64,000 bases of DNA, taken from positions 19,843,835 to 19,907,834 of the forward strand of contig NC_003076.8 of assembly GCF_000001735.4 (NCBI RefSeq), written 5' to 3'. The translations under genes and the position numbers were made by a program. The notes beneath the pieces were generated by a model. It saw only the letters and a list, made by a program, of their open reading frames with translations. It was not told the DNA's origin and ran no database searches. The stretch comes from Arabidopsis thaliana. Lineage: Eukaryota > Streptophyta > Magnoliopsida > Brassicales > Brassicaceae. This document shows, in pieces, positions 10,376 to 20,692 of the stretch (the first letter of the stretch is position 1; each line of letters starts with the position of its first letter).

Positions 10376-12735
10376 ATGGCGACGAAGAAAGTGATAGCTA
10401 TATGTCAGTCAGGAGGAGAGTTTGTAACTAATAAAGATGGCTCATTAGCTTATTCTGGTGGTGATGCTTATGCCATAGACATCGATCAGGACACTTGTAT
10501 GAGCGATTTCAAATCCGAATTAGCTGAAAATTTCGGGTTTAGTTGGGAGAATATGACACTCAAGTACTTCCTCCCTGGAAACAAGAAAACCTTAATTACT
10601 ATCTCTAAGGATAAAGATTTCCAACGCATGGTTAGCTTTTCCGCAGACGCACCAAATGTCGAAATCTTCGTCTTACCCGAAGAAGCCGAAGCAAGGAATG
10701 TCTCCAACATGCCAGCTAGTAGGTGTGTGTTCTAGTTCTAAGACCTAACGGTTTATCGACATTGTTTATGATTGTAATGACTGATGTGTGGATTTCTGTA
10801 TTTGACAGATCAAGTAGGACAACTGCATCAGAAGCAGTGGTACCTGTAGTGTCTGCAGGAGATATTGTTGTGGGAGATGATATGATAGCAAATGATTTTC
10901 AGATTGAAATGGGTATAATGCCTGAAGAAAGCAGCCCTTTGCCGTGTAATTTTGTTTTGACTGATGAGAAACAACATATAAAAGCTGCACAGCAGTGGGA
11001 AAACGCTATTACGGGTGTTGATCAAAGGTTCAATAGCTTTACTGAGTTCCGAGATGCGTTGCACAAGTACTCGATCGCACATGGGTTTACTTACAAGTAC
11101 AAGAAGAACGATAGCCATCGTGTTTCAGTCAAATGCAAAGCTCAAGGTTGTCCATGGCGTATCACTGCATCGAGGCTTTCGACTACGCAGCTGATTTGCA
11201 TTAAGAAAATGAATACGAGGCACACGTGTGAGAGAGCGGTTGTGAAAGCTGGTTACCGTGCAAGTAGAGGTTGGGTTGGAAGTATCATAAAGGAGAAGTT
11301 GAAAGCTTTTCCAGATTACAAACCGAAGGATATTGCAGAGGATATCAAAAGAGAGTATGGGATTCAACTGAATTACTCGCAGGCATGGAGAGCTAAAGAG
11401 ATTGCTAGAGAGCAGCTTCAAGGTTCTTATAAAAAGGCATATAGTCAACTTCCTTCTTTCTGCAAGAAGATCAGGGAGACAAATCCTGGAAGTATTGCCA
11501 TTTTCATGACAAAAGAAGATTCGAGTTTCCATCGGCTTTTCATATCGTTCTATGCATCAATATCTGGGTTTAGACAAGGTTGTCGTCCTCTCCTTTTCCT
11601 TGACACCGCCGACTTAAACTCTAAGTACCAAGGGGTTATGCTTGTTGCTACAGCTCCTGATGCCGAAGATGGAATATTTCCAGTAGCTTTTGCAGTTGTG
11701 GATGCTGAGACAGAAGATAACTGGGTTTGGTTTTTGGAGCACCTCAAATTGGCACTGGCCGATCCCCGGACAATCACATTTGTTGCAGATTTTCAAAACG
11801 GTCTGAAGACTGCATTACCTCTGGTATTTGAAAAGCAACACCATCATGCCTATTGTCTGCGCCACCTCGCTGAGAAATTAAACATGGACTTGCAGGCTCA
11901 GTTTTCTCATGAAGCAAGACGGTTTATACTCAATGATTTCTATGCTGCTGCTTATGCGACACAACCTGATGCATATTACCGTTCCTTGGAAAATATAAAA
12001 AGCATTTCCCCTGATGCTTATACTTGGGTTATCGAAAGTGAGCCTCTCCATTGGGCAAATGCTTTGTTTGAAGGAGAGAGATATAACCACATGAACTCCA
12101 TTTTTGGGCTAGATTTCTACAGCTGGGTTTCTGAAGCACATGAGTTGCCCATAACTCAAATGATAGACGAACTTCGAGCAAAGTTGATGCAATCAATATA
12201 TACCCATCAGGTACAATCCCGGGAATGGATTGTTTCAACGCTAACACCAACCAACGAAGAGAAGCTACAGAAAGAAATAGAACTTGCAAGGTCACTTCAG
12301 GTCTCAGCGCCTCACAATAGCTTATTCGAGGTTCATGGTGAAACCATCAACTTAGTTGACATCAATCAGTGTGATTGCGACTGTAAGGTATGGAGACTAA
12401 CGGGTTTACCGTGTAGCCACGCAGTTGCAGTGGTTGAATGCATAGGGAAAAGCCCTTATGAATACTGCTCCAGATACTTTACCTCAGAGAGTTACCGTTT
12501 AACGTATGCTGAGTCCATTAACCCTGTCCCTAACACAACAATGACGATGATGATTTTGGAGGAGCCGCCCGTTGAAGGGGTTGTTTCGGTTACTCCACCG
12601 CCCACAAGACTAACACCACCAGGGAGGCCAAAGAGTAAGCAGGTGGAACCGCTGGACATGTTCAAGCGTCAGCTCCAGTGTAGCAACTGCAAGGGTTTAG
12701 GACACAACAAGAAGACCTGCAAAGCTGTATCTTAA
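10376..12735 (+). CDS. MUG7: domesticated Mutator-like transposase (MUSTANG, PB1-containing)
   Basis: Two exons, 10376-10722 and 10809-12735, joined in phase 2 to give 757 aa. Residues about 3-95 form a PB1 domain (QSGGEF...YAIDIDQDTC), which marks the B-type MUSTANG genes. After it come a MuDR-type N-terminal region, a MULE transposase core (acidic residues in LLFLDTADL and FVADFQNGL, then the CLRHL signature), a SWIM zinc finger at about 637-659 (CDCK...LPCSH) and a CCHC zinc knuckle with C740, C743, H748 and C753. MUSTANG genes are ancient single-copy host genes derived from Mutator transposases and affect growth and reproduction. No terminal inverted repeats are evident around this copy and the long frame is intact, which supports domestication. 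The symbol MUG7 is from memory. Confidence 0.9.
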
Positions 12736-13193
12736 GTATTAGGGAGAGAGAGAGAAATAGAGAGGAGAGACATGGTTAGGACAAATTTGTAGTTATATAG
12801 CTGACTTTGCCCAACATTTTGGTTTTGGTTCTTCTGTTTGTTGGGTTTTTGAGAATGATCTTAAAGGGTAAAAATCTCCTTCAGGTTGAAACCCAAACGT
12901 GAAGAGAGCAAAGCGGCTCAGAATCTCTGTTCCTAAATGGCATTAAACTTGATGAAAGATTTTACATAAATTTTTTTGTATGTAATTTGATTTTTAACAA
13001 AAAATTTCAATGAATCTTTTCAATTACATATATTTTGTATTTCGAGCTTTACAAAATCCACCACACTTGTTAAAAAGCTTATGCAGTTGCCGACAACACT
13101 TTGACGTTTACATTCCAAAAATGATCGATGTTCATATGAGCCTATAATAAATGCTAGAGACAGTAAGATATAAGTATCAAAAGAGTAAAATCT
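12736..13193. other. convergent intergenic DNA
   Basis: 3' UTRs of the MUSTANG gene (plus) and the carrier gene (minus). A short GA-rich stretch lies at 12740-12770. No coding signal. Confidence 0.5.
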
Positions 13194-15540
13194 CTACCAA
13201 GAAATTGACTCCAACCAATCGGAGGTAAACTCATAGGCCACAAAGGTTACAGCACCAGCAGGAGCAGCTTTCACAGTCGATGGCACAATGCCTTTGTACA
13301 GACCATGCCACCCTTCTGATATCATAATCTGTCTAAGACCGTCTAACATGTTTCTGTATGCACGTCGCTCCACTCGGGCTCCATATCTTGGATGTCTCTG
13401 TAAACCTTCAATCTGCAACAAAAGAAACTTTCAAAATCTATCTGGCATTTCTATTATTTCATGTTTGAAGGCAATTGCATTTTCATTGCGTTGGAGATCC
13501 ACTGGCAAGTTTGAAAAGCTTTTATATTTAAGAAATGTTTCACACAAATTGGAGTTTTCTTTCTATAGGTACGGTGACAGAACAAGTGGGGTACCCGGAA
13601 TCAGTAAGTAGACTCAGCAAGCACATATCATAGGGCAGTAAATGTGAAAGTCTAGTCTAAGATACATAAGGATAGACCCAAAACATGAAACCACATGAAT
13701 ACGATAAGTCATTGCGCTAGTTCAGTGTAGGAGCATTGTAATTACCCTAGCTGGTTTGTAGTAGATAGTAGATGTGTTGACAACTCAGCAACTATAGTTG
13801 AGTAAGTTAGCAAGAGAGCTAAGTGGCTAAAAGGAAGTTTGGGATGTGTAATTAGGTCGAGTAGAGATTCTCATTAATCAAGTCTCTCTATGATGTGTAG
13901 TTCTTGCTGAAGTGAATAAATAAGGAGTTTAATAGTTTGGATCCTATCACATTATCTTCCCAGAGAATCCATTGGGTAAAGATTAACTGACCTGGAATCG
14001 TTTTTTGACCACATCAAGGGGATGGCAGACGAGCTTGGCGCTAGTGCCCGCCCCAAGCCCACAAATGAAAAGCTGGAAGCTAGAAAGGTTGGTGTCCACA
14101 TTGATCGGGATTTTGGAGGATAATTTGTATCGATTCCAGTCCTGTTTAAAAATAATCAATTGAGTTGATTATCATATGAACATTGATCACACATAAACTA
14201 TATATTCCTATGCTCTTACCATCATCCAACGCTTAAACATATCATATGTGCCAAATTGCAGGCCAGCGTAAGGCACAATCTCAACAAGAGTTGGTGTTAA
14301 TCCATTATACAATCCTCTTATACCTCGAGACTGAATAATATCGACAAAAGCAGACCTCATTGTTGGATACACCTGTTGACAGTCATCAGTCAGTCATCTA
14401 TATGTCACTTAAGCATGAATAAGGAAGAAAAACAAGAAAATCCCCAGTACATGGAATTTAAATTATATTACAGGTTCATAAGTCACGCAACTAACCTTAG
14501 GCTCCCCTTGTGAGGCCAATATTGTCCTTAAAAGATCAAAAGGATAAGATCCTAGAGTAGCAGCACATCCTGCTAACGCTCCACTGACGAAGGATAGATA
14601 AGGGCTCAAATGTATATGATCCTCTGCATTGCCATAAGATCACAACCAGCTAATAAGTAAGGAACCACATTGATCTCTAAATTATACGAGTCAATTCCAA
14701 AAGCTATTCAAAGAAATACACAATTAACAAACAGAAATGATACCCCTAAGATAGCCACCAGACTACAACAAAAAATAGCACTGGCAATCTACCAAATACC
14801 ATATCTAGAGAGACCGCAATGTTACTCAGTAGACTAAATTACCTGTTTTAGTAGAACCAGATGCAAAAGATTTCAGCTTATGTAGTACTGTAAACTGAAT
14901 TGAAGTATACGGCATGACCATGAGCAAAGCTGGCACATTACCCCGCCAAAACCCCTAAAGAAAACAAGTATCAAACATCAAAACAGAGAACAAGACCTCA
15001 TAAAAACTAATGCCACAAACCTGAAACTACTAACATACTATAAACAAAAAAGAAATGGTTTCAGAAAACGGAAATGTTCAAGAGACGGACCCGAAAACCT
15101 TCTTCTCTAAATATATCTTTAGTCGCCTGTACCATTCCAGTATACTTAGAAGCTCCTGACAAGTTTCCCCGAACCAAACCCCATGAAGTCGTCGGTTCTA
15201 GCTGAACCTGCAATCACATATAACATTCTTCAACCATCTCTAAATATATAAAAGCTAACCATTTTCTAACAATGATAATTCTCATCTAAAACCTCCACAA
15301 TACAATCCAAAGCAACAACAACAAACTCAAATATTCTTTAGCTAAACCAAATAAAAATCTAAACTTTATCACTCAGAGGATAGAAAAAAAAAGCCAAACC
15401 TGAAATCTAATCTTAATGACATCAAGAGGAGAAGTTACAGAACGAGAAACACCACCAGAGATAGCTCCGGCAGAAGCATCAATCAGAGCACGTTTAATCT
15501 GTCCCGGCTCATCATCAACCGTCGCCGTCGTAGGAATCAT
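13194..15540 (-). CDS. mitochondrial substrate carrier, thiamine pyrophosphate carrier type
   Basis: Seven exons on the minus strand: 15540-15400, 15207-15091, 14954-14843, 14623-14496, 14372-14220, 14141-13992, 13412-13194. They give 339 aa. Three carrier repeats each show the Px[DE]xx[KR] signature: [11 protein letters not shown] at the end of exon 1, [11 protein letters not shown] in exon 4 and [11 protein letters not shown] at the end of exon 6. Six transmembrane helices are expected in the inner mitochondrial membrane. The closest family I recognise is the thiamine pyrophosphate carriers (plant TPC, yeast Tpc1, human SLC25A19), which bring cytosolic ThDP to matrix dehydrogenases. The substrate is inferred from family resemblance. 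The last intron (13413-13991) is unusually long for this gene. Confidence 0.9.
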
Positions 15541-16106
15541 ATTTTTCTAGGGTTTTTGGTCTCTATAAGCTAAAATCAATTAAAAAAGTTTCCAAAACCC
15601 TATCATCAATATAATAAACCTCAAACAAAATAAGGAAAGAAACTAAATTCAAGGCAACAAATAAAATCAAAAACGAAAACTGAAATCTTTTTTACCAGAT
15701 AAAGCGAGAAACGAAAAGGGTCGACATTGATGGAGTTTCCGGGGAAAAAGCAAGGAACTTTGAGATGACCCTTAAACGTTTGCCGCGGATTTGAGAGTTG
15801 GGTGGAGATTGAAAATGATTTGACTCGGAAAAAGATTATAAAAAAAAAAAGAAGCTGAGAGATTCTTTCTCCGTCAACGTTCGTGTTCTCTCCGATAGAG
15901 AGATTAAAGCTGGCTTTCTTACAAAATTTGCCCTTTTTAGGACTCTTGTCGGTTCGGTTTAATGAAGTATCAATTCGTCTTAAAGTAATTAAATTGTTTC
16001 AAAGGGGTTTTATGGTTACTCTTAAACCTTCTTCCTTTACGTTTGTTGGATGGATTTAGTCATTTACTAATTTGAAGATCAACAGAGACCCTTACAAAAA
16101 GAAAAT

Positions 16107-16390
16107 TACTCCTTATGTTCCAATATATTAGATGTTTTCTGCTTTCTTCTTGTTTCATTTTATTATATTAAGAAAAAACATTATGTATAATTTATGCATA
16201 TTTAATATGTTGTGATTATTTCTATTCTGCAATCTTTTTTCTTTTGATTAAACTTTTTTAAATAAAGGTAGATAAGATTTTTTTAGAGAAATACACTAAA
16301 ATACATTTATGTAAAAATAATAAAATAGTTTCTTATTTTTTTTAATGATTTTAGCTAAAACATTTTCTTATGTAAAATATGATTTTCATA
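16107..16390. mobile_element. degenerate MITE-like sequence (tentative)
   Basis: A TACTCCTTATGTTCCAATAT terminus at 16107 resembles Tc1/mariner-like plant MITE ends (TACTCCCTCCGTTCC...). A partly matching inverted stretch (AAAACATTTTCTTATG) lies near 16356. The right end is poorly preserved, so the limits are approximate. Confidence 0.3.
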
Positions 16391-16609
16391 GTTGGTAACT
16401 CAAGTGTTTGCAACACATCGACATGTGTCAAATCTAATTTTGTTAATATTTAAAACAAAAAATATAGAAAATTTTTAACCCTATGGAAGAATGAAAATAC
16501 ATACAAAAATCACAAAAAGTTATATTTCTATTCATAAATTTTTAAGTAATAAGATTTAGAATAAGTTAATGGGATGTAACATTGCTAAGAGTTAGAATAC
16601 TTTCTCTTT

Positions 16610-16810
16610 ATTTTTGGGGTAAAGTTGTAGAATAATTAATTAGTTACAAAAAAAAGTTTTTAATTTTTTGAAGTAAAGTTGTAGACTAATTAATTATTTA
16701 CAAAATTTTTTTTATTTTTTTTGGAGTAAGTTGTAGAATAATTAATTAGTCACAAAAATAAGTTTTTAATTTTTGGAGTAAAGTTGTTGAATAATTAATT
16801 AGCTAAAAAG
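16610..16810. repeat. four-copy ~53-bp tandem repeat (minisatellite)
   Basis: Four imperfect units each contain GTAAAGTTGTAGAATAATTA followed by ATTAGTTACAAAA and a T-rich run. The cores begin near 16620, 16674, 16726 and 16778, giving a period of about 52-54 bp. The array ends about 80 bp before the first F-box/kelch ATG. Confidence 0.75.
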
Positions 16811-16889
16811 ATAGTATCGTTTTGTAATTTTTATATTTATCTCTAAATATTGGTCCAACAAGGCCCAATTTTTGATTGAATTTGTCTCA

Positions 16890-18089
16890 ATGGCGGATTC
16901 CCAAAGGTTGTCCACCGCTTCCGGCGTCAAGGACGGCCAACCACCATGGAAGAAGAAGAAGCTGTCGAACGATACGACTTCGAATCCGTCACTTCCATAT
17001 GATGTAATACTGATCATCTTAGCCCGCGTCTCGAGATCGTATTACACAAATCTCTCCTTAGTCTCCAAAAGCTTCCGATCAATCCTTACTTCACCGGAGC
17101 TTTACAAAACCCGAACCCTCTTAGGCAAAACCGAGAATTTTCTCTATGTTTGCTTACGCTTCCCTGATGAAGCTAATCCTCGCTGGTTCACTCTCTACAG
17201 GAAACCTAATCAAACCCTAACCGATCACACCACTAAGAAGAAGAAGAAGAAGAAGAAGAAGGAGGAGAAGTCAAGTGTTAATCTGTTGGCTCCAATCTCA
17301 ATTCTCAATTCTCATCCTGTGGAATGGTCAGCTATCATATCTGTTGATCATTATCTCTACGCCATTAGTGCAGACATCGAAAAGGCTCCGTACTCTAACG
17401 TTCCTTACCTAGATTGTCGAACTCACACTTGGAATGAAGCTCCAAGAATGAGATTGGCTCACACTAATAGTGAATTTGAAGGAATAGTGTATTTACCAGG
17501 AAGCTTTGAAAGTCCAGATTCTTTGAACTGTGTTGAAGTGTACAACACAATGACTCAGACTTGGAAACCGGTGCCCCCCGAAAAACGGATGTTCAAATTG
17601 GAAAATTTGGAAAAAAAGATTTACTACAAGAGCTTTCATTTAGACTCTAGGGCTGGGAAAGGTCTATCTTTGAGCTATAAATCGAAGCATTTGACATGTG
17701 GATTGGTAGTATTGGATACGGTGGATTCATATCTTCGCTCTTCTTGTATGATAGAGAATATAGCCTATTTTTATCGTAAAGGAAATTTTATTTGGAGAGG
17801 ACTTGACGGTAAGATACTGGTTTACGGGAAAATAGAGGGTTTAGAAGGGCTACCTAAGTTTTCTAGATATTCTAGTGTTCAATTGGCGGAATATGGCGGG
17901 AAGCTGGTGGTTTTGTGGGACAAGTATGTACCTGCGAGTGGGTATAAGGAGAAGATGATTTGGTGTGCAGAGATTTCGCTCGAAAAACGTAACGGTAAAG
18001 AGATTTGGGGGAACGTTGAGTGGTTTGATGCTGTGCTTACAGTCCCTAAGTCTTACAAAATCTTGTGTGCTACTGCTGCTACTCTTTGA
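16890..18089 (+). CDS. F-box/kelch-repeat protein, array copy 1
   Basis: Single exon, 399 aa from the ATG at 16890. An N-terminal F-box (LPYDVILIILARVSRSYY, then LSLVSKSFRSILTSPELYKT) is followed by degenerate kelch repeats, for example YLDCRTHTWNEAPRMRLAHT and VEVYNTMTQTWKPV. Such proteins are substrate-recognition subunits of SCF (SKP1-cullin-F-box) ubiquitin ligases: the F-box binds an ASK protein and the kelch propeller binds the target, which is unknown here. A Lys-rich run coded by GAA/AAG repeats (about 17235-17270) lies between F-box and kelch and differs in length among the copies. Copies 1 and 2 are close to identical over the F-box and the last 100 codons, so the duplication or a conversion event is recent. 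Confidence 0.9.
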   Translation: MADSQRLSTASGVKDGQPPWKKKKLSNDTTSNPSLPYDVILIILARVSRSYYTNLSLVSKSFRSILTSPELYKTRTLLGKTENFLYVCLRFPDEANPRWFTLYRKPNQTLTDHTTKKKKKKKKKEEKSSVNLLAPISILNSHPVEWSAIISVDHYLYAISADIEKAPYSNVPYLDCRTHTWNEAPRMRLAHTNSEFEGIVYLPGSFESPDSLNCVEVYNTMTQTWKPVPPEKRMFKLENLEKKIYYKSFHLDSRAGKGLSLSYKSKHLTCGLVVLDTVDSYLRSSCMIENIAYFYRKGNFIWRGLDGKILVYGKIEGLEGLPKFSRYSSVQLAEYGGKLVVLWDKYVPASGYKEKMIWCAEISLEKRNGKEIWGNVEWFDAVLTVPKSYKILCATAATL

Positions 18090-18505
18090 TTCGATGACTC
18101 GGGAACTTGAATTTGTCAAGCTATTTATTGTTTATTTTCTTCTCAGTCGAACATAGTCATTACAATTCAGTTAACTCATTTTCCATTGATATTACTCCTT
18201 AATTTTTTTCATAGTTCAAATCAAGTTAGATTTCCTACAAATGCACACAAAACGAAATTGTTGCTTTACTTGCTTAAGTGATTCAATGAATAATAGGTTA
18301 CAGAATATGATTCAAAATCCACTATTGTTTTAAGGCCCATTAAGAATCAATGAAAATGATTTTTTTTATCATTTCTATAAGGCCCATGCGTTTGTGTTCA
18401 CTAGCAGTGAAGTGAGAGTGTCAAATCCCTAAATTCCTCCCTCCCTGCGTTTGTGTTATCTGCAAGTCGGAGAAGAAGCAGAAGAAATCGACTAATCTCT
18501 CGCCA
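18090..18505. other. intergenic DNA with promoter repeats of F-box copy 2
   Basis: Two copies of an AAGGCCCAT motif, at 18332 and 18379, lie about 120-175 bp before the ATG. They match the units tandemly repeated before copy 3. Confidence 0.6.
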
Positions 18506-19624
18506 ATGTCGTCTCCAGAGAAGAAGAGGAAGAAGAATCAGAAATCGTCCCCAAATCCGTCACTTCCAGAAGATTTGATAGTGAGCATCTTAGCCCGCGT
18601 CTCGAGATCGTATTACACAAATCTCTCCGTAGTCTCAAAAACCTTCCGATCAATCCTTACTTCACCGGAGCTTTACAAAACCCGAACCCTCTTAGGCAAA
18701 CCCGAGACTTTTCTCTATGTCTGCCTACGCTTCCCTGATGAAGCTAATCCTCGTTGGTTGATTCTCTACCGGAAGCCTAATCAAACCCTAACTAAGAAGA
18801 AGAAGAAGAAAGAGGATTCAAGTGTTCATCTTTTGGCTCCAATTCCAATTCTCAATTCTCCAACTGTGGAATGGTCAAGTCTAGTCGCTGTTGGTTCTTA
18901 TCTGTACGCCATTACCGCAGACATCAAAGATTCTCCATGCTCTAACGTTTGGTACCTTGACTGTCGAACGCACACTTGGCTTGATTCTCCAAGATTGCGA
19001 CTGGCTCACATCAATAGTGACTTTAATGGGAGGACGTATTTCCCAGGAAGCTCTGAAAAGCCAGATTCTTTGAACTGTGTTGAAGTGTACAACACAAATA
19101 CTCAGACTTGGAATCCCGTGCCTCCCCAAAAACGAAAACTCAAATTCGGAAATATGGAAGGAAAGATTTACATACCCCCTTGTCAAGAGAATCATAGGAA
19201 GGCTGTGGCTCTAAACCCAAAGGTTTTGACATGGGAAGCGGTAGGATTGGGTACGAATTTGGATAGGGGTTCTTTTTGTATGATAGGGAACATAGCCTAT
19301 TGTTATGACCCTAGTGGGAAGTTTAGATGGATGAATTGTAACACTGCGGAAGGAGACTGGAGCAGATTAGAGGGTTTAGAAGGGCTACCTAAGTTTGCTA
19401 GATATAGTACTGTTAAATTAGCGGAATATGGCGGGAAGCTGGTTGTTTTGTGGGACAAGTATGTAGCTGCAAGTGGGTATAAGGAGAAGATGATTTGGTG
19501 TGCAGAGATTTCGCTTGAAAAGCGCAACAGTGAAGAGATTTGGGGGAAGGTCGAGTGGTTTGATGCGGTTCTTACAGTCCCTAAGTCTTATAAATTCGTC
19601 TGTGCTAAATCTGCTACTGTTTGA
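18506..19624 (+). CDS. F-box/kelch-repeat protein, array copy 2
   Basis: Single exon, 372 aa. The F-box is at about residues 18-65 (LPEDLIVSILARVSRSYY), followed by a shorter Lys run than copy 1 and by kelch motifs (YLDCRTHTWLDSPRLRLAHI, VEVYNTNTQTWNPVPPQKRK). A nearly shared tail runs from LEGLEGLPKFARYSTV through LVVLWDKYVAASGYKEKMIW to the end. Predicted SCF E3 substrate adaptor with unknown target. The sequence just before the ATG (CTGCAAGTCGG...AGAAGAAATCGACTAATCTC) is shared with copy 3, showing that the duplicated unit included the 5' leader. Confidence 0.9.
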   Translation: MSSPEKKRKKNQKSSPNPSLPEDLIVSILARVSRSYYTNLSVVSKTFRSILTSPELYKTRTLLGKPETFLYVCLRFPDEANPRWLILYRKPNQTLTKKKKKKEDSSVHLLAPIPILNSPTVEWSSLVAVGSYLYAITADIKDSPCSNVWYLDCRTHTWLDSPRLRLAHINSDFNGRTYFPGSSEKPDSLNCVEVYNTNTQTWNPVPPQKRKLKFGNMEGKIYIPPCQENHRKAVALNPKVLTWEAVGLGTNLDRGSFCMIGNIAYCYDPSGKFRWMNCNTAEGDWSRLEGLEGLPKFARYSTVKLAEYGGKLVVLWDKYVAASGYKEKMIWCAEISLEKRNSEEIWGKVEWFDAVLTVPKSYKFVCAKSATV

Positions 19625-20692
19625 TTGATGACTCAGGACATAGGTACGAAGCTTCTTTTATTTAGTATGTCACAGTTGAAAGAATGTCTTGTATCTTTTT
19701 CGGAATGCAGTTGTCATTGTTTTCGCCTTACAAACACCTGCACTCACTTGCTTGTAGATGATTAAGCTTATTTTGTGACTGTCTCTTTGATAATTCCTTT
19801 GATGCCAAACTCTTTCTCCTACTGTTTTTTGCTCTGAATGTTGTGTTGCAAAATGCCTATATTTATGTGACTATGATGAATGCTTCTCTCATGCTTTTAG
19901 CGGATATTGTTTCACTTCTAAACATATGCACTCACTTGTAGACTGTTTAAGCTTACTTTGTCTATGAGAATACTTTTGTTTGTCTTGCATAGAAAAGTAC
20001 TGTTATCTTTACATTTCACGATAAGAGCTAGAACAAGATACACAGTTAGTGCTTGTTTTGTTGTTTAAACTGAGGCTTATGTTCATGTCTTGTACTTGTA
20101 GCCAACCTAACCTACAAAGAAATTGCTACTGTAACAATTTGAGGATCTTGTGTGAAAATACGGGTGGACTTGTCAAGCCACTCTTTCTTTTCTTCTCAAT
20201 CGAACACTATTATTATCCAATTATATACTCTCTATTTTTTATGATTCAATTCAAGTTAGATTCCATTATGCACAGAAAATTAAATTGATCATATGTCCAA
20301 AGCTCTACTGTCATTTTTGAATTTTGTTGAAATTTTGAAGGGTTAACTTATTTTGTGCCATTGACCACTATGATGCATTTGAAAGACTTTTTTTTTGTTG
20401 TTGAACATACGTGATTACTAGCTTCATAGGAAGAAATAAGTGTAACAAAATATATATATTTGACGAATTTTTGGTCCTCTACTGGTAATTTTGAGTTGTG
20501 TTGTAGAAATTTGTGGTGACTCAAAACTATTGTTTTAAGGCTCATTAAGATTCAATACAAATGAATTAGATAATTCTATAAGGCCCATTAAGATTCAATG
20601 CAAATTATTTAGATAATTTCTAAAGGCCCACTAAGATTCAATGAAAATCTGCAAGTCGGAGTAGAAGCAGAAGAAATCGACTAATCTCGCCA
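19625..20692. other. intergenic DNA of the F-box/kelch array
   Basis: About 1 kb with two copies of a roughly 50-bp repeat (GCACTCACTTG...AAGCTTA) at about 19733 and 19926, and the 43-bp promoter array at 20537-20650. The open frames within it are short and unconvincing. Confidence 0.6.
20537..20650. repeat. 43-bp promoter tandem repeat with GGCCCA elements
   Basis: Units start at 20537, 20580 and 20623, an exact 43-bp period. Each begins AAGGCCCATTAAGATTCAAT (GGCTCA in the first unit). GGCCCA/TGGGCC is the core of site II elements bound by TCP factors, so the array may alter expression of F-box copy 3. The third unit runs straight into its 5' leader. Confidence 0.85.

Larger units (their letters stand above)
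15541..16889. other. intergenic DNA between divergent genes
   Basis: Contains the 5' leader of the carrier gene (probable leader intron around 15560-15700), a degenerate MITE-like end near 16107, a 53-bp minisatellite at 16610-16810, and a GGCCCA motif at 16862 just before the first F-box/kelch gene. Confidence 0.5.

Noticed and set aside
13775-13951. Possible solo copia-type LTR in the last intron of the carrier gene (starts TGTTGACAAC, ends ATCACA)
   Set aside because: The TG...CA ends are only suggestive, no 5-bp target duplication was found, and no primer-binding or polypurine site can be tested in a solo LTR. A genome search for copies would decide.
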